Shown here in pieces: positions 1 to 8,284 of a stretch of DNA of 64,000 nt. Below the pieces are notes generated by a model. It was not told the origin of the DNA and did not search any database. It saw nothing but the letters and a program-made list of their open reading frames with translations. Origin of the DNA: JABDLO01 sp041749255 (GTDB lineage: Bacteria; Bacteroidota; Bacteroidia; Chitinophagales; Saprospiraceae). How positions within the stretch are numbered: the stretch's first letter is position 1; every line of letters begins with the position of its first letter. Location of the stretch: assembly GCA_041749255.1 (NCBI GenBank), contig JBGTBR010000076.1, forward strand, positions 11,629 to 75,628, read 5' to 3'. The translations under genes and the position numbers were made by a program.

Positions 1-8
1 TGAATTCG

Positions 9-2204
9 ATGGAATTAATGCTGAGATGTGTAGTGCTGATAGTTTTCTTTGTTTTTACACAAACGGAAAGTTGGACTCAAACGGCAACTCTTAATGCCTA
101 CCGTCTTCAACCCGATGAGGTTATCTTTTTGGACGGAAATATTATAGAATGCTTTTGGGAGAATGTAGATCAGGCTACAGGATTTTTGCAGCAGGAGCCG
201 ATAGAAGGCAATGAAGCGACCGAACAAACCATAGTGCGGATTGCCTATGATGACAATAATCTTTATATAGGTGTTATTCTCTACGATTCAGAACCTGAAG
301 GCATCAAGGGATTTCAGCGTAAATGGGATCAATCCCTGGATACAGATGATCGTTTTATATGGATTCTCGATACCTATAATGACCAGCGAAATGCGTATTA
401 TTTTGAGATCAATCCCGAAGGGTTGATGGGAGATGCCATCTTGAAAACAGGTCAGGGTACGAGTCTCAACAGGTCGTGGAATGGCATTTGGCAGGCGTGG
501 GTAACAAAAGGTCCGTTTGGATGGTCTGCAGAAATCAGGATTCCTTTCCGCACGGTTAATTTTAACCCAGAAAATGATACCTGGGGCATAAATTTTCAGC
601 GCACCATCCGCCGTAAAAATGAGGAGATACTATGGACAGGGCACCGCCGCAACCAGGGTATTTTGCGACCGCAAGATGCTGGTAAGCTGCAGGGATTGCA
701 TCAACTTTCCATGGGCATAGGTCTTGAAGCCATTCCCTATGCGATTTCGACATACAATACCAAAGGAAGCAAATCTACTTTTGAAAATAGCATAAGCGGG
801 AATGGGGGTATGGATATTAACTATAGTATAACTCCCAATTTGAGAGCCGGGCTCACGTTTAATACAGACTTTGCCGAAACAGAAGTTGATGACCGGCAGG
901 TAAATCTCACGCGATTTCCACTATTTTTTCCTGAGAGACGGGCTTTTTTTCTGGAGGGATCCTCAGTCTTTAATTTTGCACCATCGAGTTTCCCTTATCC
1001 CTACTTTAGTCGTCGTATAGGCTTGCAGGGTGGGGAGCCGGTACCAATATTTGGGGGAGGAAGATTGATTGGCCGGGTAGGGCAGTCCGATATTGGATTG
1101 ATCCATATCAGGACACGGGAAGCTTCTGACGGTACACCTCCAGAGGATTTTACCGTTGCCAGAATCACAAACAATATTCTCCGTGAGAGTCAGTTTGGAG
1201 TCATGTATACCCGTCGATCTACCGATGGTGATTCATTGGTTGACCGACATACTCTGGGTTTTGACATCGATTTGGGAACTTCCCGGTTTATGGGCAACAA
1301 AAATCTTCAATTTCAGGCATTTATGGTATTTCATAATGAAGGATTGCCGGATGTCAGGGAATCGGAATTTTGGGACAGAACAGTAAAAGGTATGCGAATC
1401 AATTTTCCCAATCAACCCTGGTCAGGGCATGTTTCTTACCGTGAATTTGGCAATGCCTATGATCCTGCTGTGGGTTTTGCCCCACGCGTTGCTTTCCGTC
1501 GTCTCCAACCAACCATTACGTATTCGCCACTGGTGTCAAAGAGCAATACGATTCGCGAGCTCACCTGGAGATATCACCTAGAATATCTGATGGATCTAGA
1601 CTTTCGACCGGCTACTGTCAATCATACCCTCACATTACTTGGTCTTCGTTTTGAGACGGGTGATTTTTTTCAATTGGCCCTAACCCACAACTACGAAAAT
1701 CTGGACTTCAACTTCGATATTTTAAGAGATGGAGAGTTTATCATTCCTATTGGTGAATATTTTAATCCTGGTTATTCATTGTCTTTTTCTTCAGCATCAT
1801 GGCGACGAATTACCGGCAGCATACAACACAACCGGTCTGGCTTTTGGGGTGGTACGAGGAGTCAGATTGATGCAGATGTTACTATTCGCCCCTTCATCGG
1901 AGTGAATATCACTGCTAATTGGTTATACAATAAAGTCGTGTTTCAAAATGGAGGTTTTGATGCCCATATATTTAGGCTTTTGAGTAGCATAGATCTTACT
2001 CCACTTATTTCGCTGAATATAAATACGCAATACGACAATGTAACACGGTTATTGGGTATGAACAGTCGATTCATCTGGATATTAAAACCTGGCACCAACC
2101 TTTTTGTAGTCTATAACCACAACTGGCAGCAATTTGATATAGATGGCTTACGCTCACTGGAAAGCAGGACAAGTGTGAAGTTTGCGTATACGTACCGGTT
2201 TTAG
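9..2204 (+). CDS. Exported DUF5916 protein with CBM9-like N-terminal module
   Basis: This 731-residue protein starts with a signal peptide (hydrophobic core about residues 6-17), so it is exported. Residues about 35-210 look like the carbohydrate-binding module 9-like fold that precedes DUF5916 in Bacteroidota proteins. The rest is rich in alternating aromatic and polar strands and ends in Tyr-Arg-Phe, as outer-membrane beta-barrels do. The family is common in this phylum but its substrate is unknown; a role in binding or passing polymers at the cell surface is inference. The gene begins 8 bases into the window, so an upstream start cannot be excluded, although the signal peptide suggests the gene is complete. 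Confidence 0.8.
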   Translation: MELMLRCVVLIVFFVFTQTESWTQTATLNAYRLQPDEVIFLDGNIIECFWENVDQATGFLQQEPIEGNEATEQTIVRIAYDDNNLYIGVILYDSEPEGIKGFQRKWDQSLDTDDRFIWILDTYNDQRNAYYFEINPEGLMGDAILKTGQGTSLNRSWNGIWQAWVTKGPFGWSAEIRIPFRTVNFNPENDTWGINFQRTIRRKNEEILWTGHRRNQGILRPQDAGKLQGLHQLSMGIGLEAIPYAISTYNTKGSKSTFENSISGNGGMDINYSITPNLRAGLTFNTDFAETEVDDRQVNLTRFPLFFPERRAFFLEGSSVFNFAPSSFPYPYFSRRIGLQGGEPVPIFGGGRLIGRVGQSDIGLIHIRTREASDGTPPEDFTVARITNNILRESQFGVMYTRRSTDGDSLVDRHTLGFDIDLGTSRFMGNKNLQFQAFMVFHNEGLPDVRESEFWDRTVKGMRINFPNQPWSGHVSYREFGNAYDPAVGFAPRVAFRRLQPTITYSPLVSKSNTIRELTWRYHLEYLMDLDFRPATVNHTLTLLGLRFETGDFFQLALTHNYENLDFNFDILRDGEFIIPIGEYFNPGYSLSFSSASWRRITGSIQHNRSGFWGGTRSQIDADVTIRPFIGVNITANWLYNKVVFQNGGFDAHIFRLLSSIDLTPLISLNINTQYDNVTRLLGMNSRFIWILKPGTNLFVVYNHNWQQFDIDGLRSLESRTSVKFAYTYRF

Positions 2205-2466
2205 AACCAGGGTCTAATTATTCGGTGTTTTAGACTATAATTTTGGTTTTTCTTGGCGGTCTATGCGAGAACCTATCACCAAGAGTTTGTTGTATAATAC
2301 TTCGTATGTTACATTTACTTTTTCTATTTCACGCAGAGATCGCAAAGGTTTTTCACGCGAAGGGGGCGCAAAGGAGGTCAATAACTCATTCAACCCTTGT
2401 AGAATCTCTTAGAAGTAGGAGAAAAAATAATGTAAACGTAAAACATTACAAAACAGAATATTAAGA
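2205..2466. other. Non-coding spacer with degenerate repeat
   Basis: No credible gene is seen. A stretch at about 2329-2379 contains the pattern cacgcagagatcgcaaagg followed by a second cacgcgaag...cgcaaagg. This is the kind of degenerate intergenic repeat often scattered in Bacteroidota genomes. A 73-residue open frame here has no protein-like character. Confidence 0.5.
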
Positions 2467-2501
2467 ATAAAAAAAGGCTTCTCAATTCACGAGAAGCCTT
2501 T
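2467..2501 (-). terminator. Rho-independent terminator of tRNA-Asp
   Basis: An 11-bp perfect stem (aaaggcttctc / gagaagccttt) with a 7-base loop lies directly after the tRNA 3' end. On the minus strand it is followed by a T run (seen as A residues at about 2469-2475). Confidence 0.85.
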
Positions 2502-2502
2502 G

Positions 2503-2576
2503 CGGTCCGGACGGGACTCGAACCCGCGACCCCCTGCGTGACAGGCAGGTATTCTAACCAACTGAACTACCGAACC
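2503..2576 (-). tRNA. tRNA-Asp (GTC)
   Basis: On the minus strand a full cloverleaf is readable. The acceptor stem ggttcgg pairs with ccggacc, with one G-U pair and discriminator G. The D-arm has gttcagttggttagaa, the anticodon loop ctgtcac gives anticodon GTC, and the T-loop is ttcgagt. CCA is not encoded in full. A strong terminator hairpin follows immediately. Confidence 0.95.
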
Positions 2577-2726
2577 TTCATTTTTGTCTTCCAGAATAAA
2601 TCAGAACTAACCTGCTTTATTTTGAAGAAAACCCACTCTAAAAGAGTGCTGCCTTTATAAGCGAAGCAAATGTATGAAACCTTTCATGAATGGGACAATC
2701 TTTCAACTTAATTTTTTAAAAAAAAG

Positions 2727-2758
2727 TTGCACATCATGGCAAGGCATAAGCTTATTTG
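2727..2758 (+). promoter_or_regulatory. Candidate Bacteroidota-type promoter for accA
   Basis: TTG at 2727-2729 is followed after 21 bases by cttatttg at 2751-2758. The second element keeps the TTTG of the TAnnTTTG box but not its leading TA. The expected start is about 50 bases upstream of the accA ATG. Confidence 0.4.
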
Positions 2759-2810
2759 CTAATTTTACAAATTATACTATATATTCAGAGATTAACTAAA
2801 CACATTTCAC

Positions 2811-3782
2811 ATGGTATTTCTTGAGTTTGAAAAGCCTCTGGAAAATTTATATGATCAATTGGAAAAGATCAGACAGGTAGGTGAGGAGGGCGATATTGAT
2901 GTTTCCGATAAAGTCAAAGAACTGGAAAGTAAAATTAGAAATATCAAAAAAACCATATACTCCAATCTAACCGGTTGGCAAAAAGTACAACTCTCAAGGC
3001 ATCCGGAAAGACCTTATACACTGTATTATATTAGAAATATATGCAAGCGATTTATCGAATTACACGGCGATCGATTTTTTAAGGATGATAAGGCCATCGT
3101 CGGGGGAATTGGAAGGATCAATGGTCATTCTGTCGTGATTATGGGTCACCAAAAAGGGGTAAACACCAAAATGCGGCAGTATCGCAATTTTGGTATGGCT
3201 AATCCCGAGGGTTACCGAAAAGCACTCCGACTTATGAAGTTGGCTGAAAGATTTAATCTTCCTGTTGTATGTCTCATTGACACTCCGGGAGCGTATCCTG
3301 GTCTTGAAGCCGAAGAACGGGGTCAGGCAGAGGCTATAGCCCGCAACCTGTTTGAAATGGCTCAGTTAAAGGTTCCAATTCTATGCTATGTTATTGGCGA
3401 AGGTGCATCAGGGGGAGCACTGGGCATCGGATTGGGCGATAAGGTTTTTATGTTTGAAAATACGTGGTATTCTGTGATATCGCCAGAATCGTGTTCATCC
3501 ATACTTTGGCGAAGTTGGGATTATAAAGAAGTAGCTGCTGAAGCGTTGAAACTTACAGCGGATCATATGTTGAATTTTGGGTTGATAGATGAAATTATAA
3601 AAGAACCGCTGGGTGGAGCTCATACCGATCCTGAAAAAATGGCAAGAATATTGAAGTCACATATAAAAAAGGAACTTCAACCATTGATGGAAATGGATCC
3701 CGAAGAAAGAATAATGGCAAGAGTAGAGAAGTATAATAATATGGGACAATTTTCCCTCAGAGAAGATTCCATTTCAACTTGA
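2811..3782 (+). CDS. accA: Acetyl-CoA carboxylase carboxyltransferase subunit alpha
   Basis: This 323-residue protein has the normal length and sequence pattern of AccA, which with AccD transfers the carboxyl group from biotin to acetyl-CoA to make malonyl-CoA, the first committed step of fatty-acid synthesis in the cytoplasm. The N-terminal helical region (1-60) is followed by the crotonase-like carboxyltransferase core. The oxyanion-hole segment GEGASGGA is at residues 196-203 and DTPGAYPG at 157-164. The next gene starts one base after the stop, so the two are probably co-transcribed. Confidence 0.96.
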   Translation: MVFLEFEKPLENLYDQLEKIRQVGEEGDIDVSDKVKELESKIRNIKKTIYSNLTGWQKVQLSRHPERPYTLYYIRNICKRFIELHGDRFFKDDKAIVGGIGRINGHSVVIMGHQKGVNTKMRQYRNFGMANPEGYRKALRLMKLAERFNLPVVCLIDTPGAYPGLEAEERGQAEAIARNLFEMAQLKVPILCYVIGEGASGGALGIGLGDKVFMFENTWYSVISPESCSSILWRSWDYKEVAAEALKLTADHMLNFGLIDEIIKEPLGGAHTDPEKMARILKSHIKKELQPLMEMDPEERIMARVEKYNNMGQFSLREDSIST

Positions 3783-3783
3783 C

Positions 3784-4311
3784 ATGGCAATACAGTTAAT
3801 AAAAAAGTGGTCGTTTAACAGGAAACTCAATCAAAAGAGACTCAGAAACAGAGATACTGTTTTTGATACCGTAAGTAAGAGTTATAAAATTGGTATTTTC
3901 TACACGTCTCATAATTTGGAGGATGACAAAGCCATTCATGCCCTAAAAGAAAAATTAAGTGGATTCAACTATTATGTCAGAACGCTGGCCTATGTAGACA
4001 GGGGAGGTCAGGAGTTATCGGGATATGTCAGATCTTATAACCGGTCAAAAGTGTCCTGGGATGAAATTCCACTGGAATCCTATGTAGATGAATTCATTTC
4101 CACCAGGTTTGATTTACTCATTTGCCCGATAGTACAACTCGAAGCCCATCACCGATACATCATATCGTTAACCAATGCAGAGATCAAGGCCGGAATAGAC
4201 TCGGGAAGAAAAAATGATCTCTTCGATCTTATGATAGATGTGAATTCTGAAATCGATACGGTTCAAGCCATTGATCTGCTGTATCGCCAAATACAACTCA
4301 TATTGCATTAA
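3784..4311 (+). CDS. DUF6913-like conserved hypothetical protein
   Basis: This 175-residue soluble protein has a basic N-terminus (many Lys/Arg in residues 6-24) followed by an alpha/beta pattern. I believe it matches the Bacteroidota family DUF6913, often found beside dapA, but I could not search for it. No catalytic motif is evident. It begins one base after accA and lies 123 bases before dapA, suggesting an accA operon member; its function is unknown. Confidence 0.6.
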   Translation: MAIQLIKKWSFNRKLNQKRLRNRDTVFDTVSKSYKIGIFYTSHNLEDDKAIHALKEKLSGFNYYVRTLAYVDRGGQELSGYVRSYNRSKVSWDEIPLESYVDEFISTRFDLLICPIVQLEAHHRYIISLTNAEIKAGIDSGRKNDLFDLMIDVNSEIDTVQAIDLLYRQIQLILH

Positions 4312-4434
4312 TATTTTCAAACAAATAATATTACTGAACTTTGATCTTGTTTAGTGACTTATTATTGCATTAATGTATGATCGTTGAGTACTTTCTATCA
4401 TTAAAATTTAATTCTCTTTTCATAATAATAAGAA

Positions 4435-5337
4435 ATGATGATGCCTAACCCATATATAGGAACCGGAGTAGCGCTGATCACACCTTTTAAGGATACACAA
4501 GTAGACTATCAAGCTTTGGAAGCCATCATTGAATACGTCATCGCAGGCGGGGTAGATTACCTCGTTATGTTGGGTTCCACAGGAGAGACAGCTACTTTAA
4601 ATGATGAAGAGGCTCGCAGCATTCTTGACTTTACGATAAAGGTAGTTCAAGGCAGAAAACCCATTGTAGCCGGAAATTTCGGTATGAATAATACCCTCGA
4701 GCTGGTCAAGCAAATTCGCCGGTATGATTTTGATGGTATCAATGCCATTTTATCTTCGAGTCCTGCCTATGTCAAACCTTCTCAGGAAGGCATTTACCGG
4801 CATTATATGGAAGTGCAGGAGGCGAGTCCGATACCGATTATTTTATACAATGTACCAGGACGCACACGATCAAATATGGAATGGACTACCACTGTGAAAC
4901 TGGCCAGAGCCAGCGAGAAGTTTATAGGGATCAAAGAAGCCTCCGGTGATTTGATCCAAACTACGCGTATCCTGAAAAACAGACCTGCCGGGTTTTTTGT
5001 CACTTCAGGTGATGATGAAGTTGCCTTACCTATGATAGCATGCGGCGGTGAAGGTGTGATCTCTGTTATGGCTAATGCATTGCCAGGAGCGTTTTCTCAA
5101 ATGATCCGTGCAGCACTCAACCACGACTACGAAACGGCAAGAGCATTGAATTTCAAAACCTACGATTTACACCATTGGTTGTATGTGGAAGGAAATCCAG
5201 TAGGTATCAAATCTGCTATGGAAATTCTGGGCTATTGTACCCATGAAGTGCGACTACCCTTATCCCCAATGTCACCCTCCAATTACCAGAGACTAAAAGA
5301 CGTTCTTCAACAGGTTATGAGTTATTTTGAAAAGTAA
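4435..5337 (+). CDS. dapA: 4-hydroxy-tetrahydrodipicolinate synthase
   Basis: This enzyme condenses pyruvate with aspartate semialdehyde in the lysine and diaminopimelate pathway. The 300-residue protein is a typical (beta/alpha)8 barrel of the DHDPS family. GSTGE is at residues 47-51, the catalytic Tyr138 lies in LYNVPGRT, Arg143 follows, and the Schiff-base Lys167 lies in IGIKEASGD. Three consecutive in-frame Met codons make the exact start ambiguous by up to two residues. Confidence 0.94.
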   Translation: MMMPNPYIGTGVALITPFKDTQVDYQALEAIIEYVIAGGVDYLVMLGSTGETATLNDEEARSILDFTIKVVQGRKPIVAGNFGMNNTLELVKQIRRYDFDGINAILSSSPAYVKPSQEGIYRHYMEVQEASPIPIILYNVPGRTRSNMEWTTTVKLARASEKFIGIKEASGDLIQTTRILKNRPAGFFVTSGDDEVALPMIACGGEGVISVMANALPGAFSQMIRAALNHDYETARALNFKTYDLHHWLYVEGNPVGIKSAMEILGYCTHEVRLPLSPMSPSNYQRLKDVLQQVMSYFEK

Positions 5338-5577
5338 GAATGAGGATAAGGTTAAGGTTGAGGATAAGGTTTTCGCCTACGGCAGGTCTGAAGGTCTGAA
5401 AGTCGGAGGGTTGACCGTGACCTTTCGATTTTAACCATTTAAACGCTTAACATTTAACTTCCCTTAATCCCTTAATCCCAAATTTCCTTCATACGAGCCA
5501 ACTGCTAAAAGCAATTTGGCTACGAGCTACCAGCTACGAGCTACCAGCTAAATGAGGTTGAGGTTTAAATTTTAAAC
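5338..5577. repeat. Low-complexity spacer with short tandem repeats
   Basis: The spacer between dapA and the M20 gene holds short tandem motifs: variants of gaggataaggtt at about 5342-5371, and two exact copies of the 14-base unit tacgagctaccagc at 5521-5534 and 5535-5548. No gene or clear terminator is seen. Confidence 0.55.
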
Positions 5578-7083
5578 TTATTCTATAGGCTCAGAAAGAA
5601 TCGTTGTGATGATTTTTATTCCATCAAAATAATTACCTAAGCGAATGTTTTCATTGGGACTGTGTTGGTTATTATCAGGATTTACAGTAGGAACTGTCAC
5701 AGCCGGGACATTTAAAGTATTGACAAAAGGAGATATGGGAATAGAGCCTCCTACTACCCTAATCAGGATAGGATCTTTTCCGGTTGCTTTATTCATAGCT
5801 CTTCGCAACCACATTCCCGTTATACCATCAAGAGGAGTTCTAAATGCCTGGTAGGAAACTACAGACGTGACGGTACACAAGTTTTTGTGAGTAAGTCTCT
5901 CCCGTAAAGTAGGTTTGCCATCAAGAATGTGAAAACCCTGACTTTCAATATGCTTTGTCAGTTTCATCAATAATTCTTCAGGATCTGATTCAATGACAGT
6001 CCTGATGTCAATTTCAGCTAGTGCTGTAGATGGAATTATGGTGCGCGATTCTTTTCCTACCCAACCGGATTGGAATCCTCTAATGTTTAGAGTAGGAAAC
6101 TGCATTGCTTCCTGGAAAGTTGGTGCTACCTTATCGGATTCAGCAAATCCTATTTTGAACCTAAACTGGTCTTCATCATCCGGTACTGCTTTTAAAATCT
6201 CCATGGTTTTTTCATCTATTTCAATCCCATCATACCACCCATCAATTAATACCCGCCCTTCTTCATCTTTCATCGAAGTCAACAATCTGCTTAATTTAAA
6301 CACGGGATTGGGTACAAAATTTCCGTAATTTCCACTGTGCTGGGGAAATTCGGGTCCATATACAGTGATAGTCACTGTGGTTATACCTCTTGCTCCAAAC
6401 GATAGGGTAGGCTCATTCGACAGATGTGGTGGCCCATCAAAAATGACAAAATGATCGGCTTTCAATAAATCACTGTAGTTGGTAACAGCGTCGGGGAGAT
6501 TGGGAGAACCCAATTCTTCTTCAAAATCCATAATGACTTTTATATTGTAAGCGAAGTCTACTTTGTATTTGTGTAAGAGGTCGACGGAGGTGAGAAAAAT
6601 GGCTGCAGGTCCCTTTGCATCGGAGGTCGATCTTGCAAAAATACGCCACTCATCATCCATTTTCTTGTAAAGTGTATCCCAGGGCAGGGTTTGCCAGTCA
6701 CCCTCTGTACTTCTTTCTTTTAAAGTAGCTTCGAACGGATTTTTTTGCCACCAAAATGATGGGTCCACAGGTTGTCCGTCAATCTGAAGATACACCAATA
6801 CCGTAGGCTTGGATTCATCTTTCACATTGTATTCTGCCAGTAAAAGAGGAGCCGCAGGGGTTTCCAGCATGGTCGTAGAGAAATTACGATCTTTAAAAGC
6901 TTTTTCACACCACCTGTAATTGAACATGGCTTCCCTTAGATCATTGGCGTCATTGGGTATGGCGAGCAATTCTTTAAACATTTCCAATGATTCCAGCTTT
7001 TCTTCCACGGTGGGAATGATTTGACCTGTTAAGTGACCGGATACAAAGAAAAGTATGAGCAAACGTAAATAATTTTTCACCAT
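5578..7083 (-). CDS. Exported M20-family metallohydrolase-like protein, altered metal site
   Basis: The fold is that of M20 dipeptidases/deacylases: a catalytic domain interrupted by a dimerisation domain. An ATG at 7083 gives a clean signal peptide (NYLRLLILFFVSG); an ATG at 7116 would add 11 polar residues. Numbering from 7116, the usual GHxDVQP motif reads LQIDGQP, with Gln111 where the first zinc-ligand His normally lies and Asp113 kept. The bridging Asp166 (STSDAKGP), the Glu199-Glu200 pair (FEEELG) and a late His (NNQHSPNE) remain. Activity may differ from classic dipeptidases. It stands alone between spacers. Confidence 0.82.
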   Translation of the reverse strand: MVKNYLRLLILFFVSGHLTGQIIPTVEEKLESLEMFKELLAIPNDANDLREAMFNYRWCEKAFKDRNFSTTMLETPAAPLLLAEYNVKDESKPTVLVYLQIDGQPVDPSFWWQKNPFEATLKERSTEGDWQTLPWDTLYKKMDDEWRIFARSTSDAKGPAAIFLTSVDLLHKYKVDFAYNIKVIMDFEEELGSPNLPDAVTNYSDLLKADHFVIFDGPPHLSNEPTLSFGARGITTVTITVYGPEFPQHSGNYGNFVPNPVFKLSRLLTSMKDEEGRVLIDGWYDGIEIDEKTMEILKAVPDDEDQFRFKIGFAESDKVAPTFQEAMQFPTLNIRGFQSGWVGKESRTIIPSTALAEIDIRTVIESDPEELLMKLTKHIESQGFHILDGKPTLRERLTHKNLCTVTSVVSYQAFRTPLDGITGMWLRRAMNKATGKDPILIRVVGGSIPISPFVNTLNVPAVTVPTVNPDNNQHSPNENIRLGNYFDGIKIITTILSEPIE

Positions 7084-7116
7084 GGTTGATTTATCTTGGT
7101 TATAAGATTTATTCAT

Positions 7117-7573
7117 GTGCGGTATCTAACAAATTTTAGAATTACCTAAATTGTATACTATGTCAAAATATTACTGAGTAAATTTACACATCATTGCTAA
7201 GTTAAGCGCATTTGAAATGATAATTCAACCCCATTTTTAGCAATAAAGGAATTTCATTAGAAATTGCAATGATTTTTTGAAAAAAAACTTGGTGTATCGA
7301 TAGAGGATAGTTACATCTGTTTAAAATTAATTCGGTGGGTAGTTTTGTCATGATTTTTGCGTCCCCCAACCCCAAAGCGTTGGATGGCAAAAATTCCGCC
7401 AAAACGATGACCGATTCATATCCTAACCCTGGGCTGAAGCCCAGGGCTATTCATATTTAACTCCTCCGGAGTTACAGTTGAATAGTTACATGTATTTTAA
7501 TCATTTTCTTTTGTGTCCAAACCCGGTCATGGACGTTTCAGCTATTATTAAGAAAAAGACCTTCTGTTTTTAA
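7117..7573. other. Intergenic region with dispersed repeat and palindromes
   Basis: I see no protein-coding gene here. The spacer holds a 16-base word at 7344-7359 (tttgtcatgatttttg) that recurs inverted at 35033-35048. It also holds two palindromes at 7427-7446 and 7459-7473. A 66-residue minus-strand frame lacks protein-like composition. Confidence 0.5.
7427..7473. repeat. Paired palindromes, REP-like
   Basis: ccctgggc-tgaa-gcccaggg at 7427-7446 is a perfect 8-bp stem with a 4-base loop. Twelve bases later aactcc-tcc-ggagtt at 7459-7473 forms a second perfect stem. No T run follows, so it looks like a dispersed palindromic repeat rather than a terminator. Confidence 0.6.
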
Positions 7574-8182
7574 TTACTTCCCGGAAAATGGAAAGGACAT
7601 ATTTTCCATATACCGGGCTAGGTATTTTCCTAAAATATCATATTCGATATTGACGAAATCGCCTATTTTTAAAAATTGAAAAGTTGTATGTGAAAAGGTA
7701 TAAGGTATAATGGCGACTTTAAATGTCTTGTCGTCGGGGTCTACAACAGTCAGACTCACTCCATTGATTGTAATCGAACCTTTATTTACAACAAGGTTGG
7801 CACCTGATTTTGGAAGGTTGAATGTGCAATACCAGCTCCCGTTTTCATCTTTTATGGAAAGACACTCAGTATATGCATCTACGTGCCCTTGAACAAAATG
7901 ACCATCCATTCTGGTTTGCGGTGTTATACTCCTCTCCAGATTGACCATATCACCAACCCTGGTGGTTCCCAGATTGCTCTTTTGAAGGGTTTCTTTTATA
8001 GCTGTTACTCTGAACGTTTCATTAAGAATTTCTACAACAGTAAGACATACTCCATTATGCGATATACTCTGGTCGATGTATAATTCAGATAGTAAAGTGG
8101 TGTTTATATAAAAATCGATATTGGAATTTACGGTTTCAATTTTTTCTACCCTTCCCAAATCTTCAATAATTCCTGAAAACAT
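7574..8182 (-). CDS. ribE: Riboflavin synthase (alpha subunit)
   Basis: This enzyme dismutates two 6,7-dimethyl-8-ribityllumazine molecules to riboflavin. The 202-residue protein has the two tandem lumazine-binding halves expected: MFSGIIEDLG at residue 1 starts half one with its substrate loop near NGVCLTV (43-49), and DGHFVQGHVD (93-102) starts half two with NGVSLTV (140-146). Length is normal. It lies 102 bases downstream of the T9SS cargo gene on the same strand and may be read with it. No FMN riboswitch is visible. Confidence 0.95.
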   Translation of the reverse strand: MFSGIIEDLGRVEKIETVNSNIDFYINTTLLSELYIDQSISHNGVCLTVVEILNETFRVTAIKETLQKSNLGTTRVGDMVNLERSITPQTRMDGHFVQGHVDAYTECLSIKDENGSWYCTFNLPKSGANLVVNKGSITINGVSLTVVDPDDKTFKVAIIPYTFSHTTFQFLKIGDFVNIEYDILGKYLARYMENMSFPFSGK

Positions 8183-8284
8183 ATTTTTATTTCAAAATTA
8201 AATTAGGGTCTTATAAAGTAACTTTAGCATGTAGGAATTCATCTTTCCCTACAAATGATCAGAAAGAGCGTGGACTACAAAAGC

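Noticed and set aside
2243..2464. 73-residue plus-strand open frame
   Set aside because: It crosses a degenerate intergenic repeat and has no recognisable domain.
5521..5548. Tandem repeat considered as a CRISPR array
   Set aside because: Only two adjoining 14-base copies with no spacers between them and no cas genes.
7202..7402. 66-residue minus-strand open frame
   Set aside because: No protein-like composition, and it runs through the dispersed repeat and spacer DNA.
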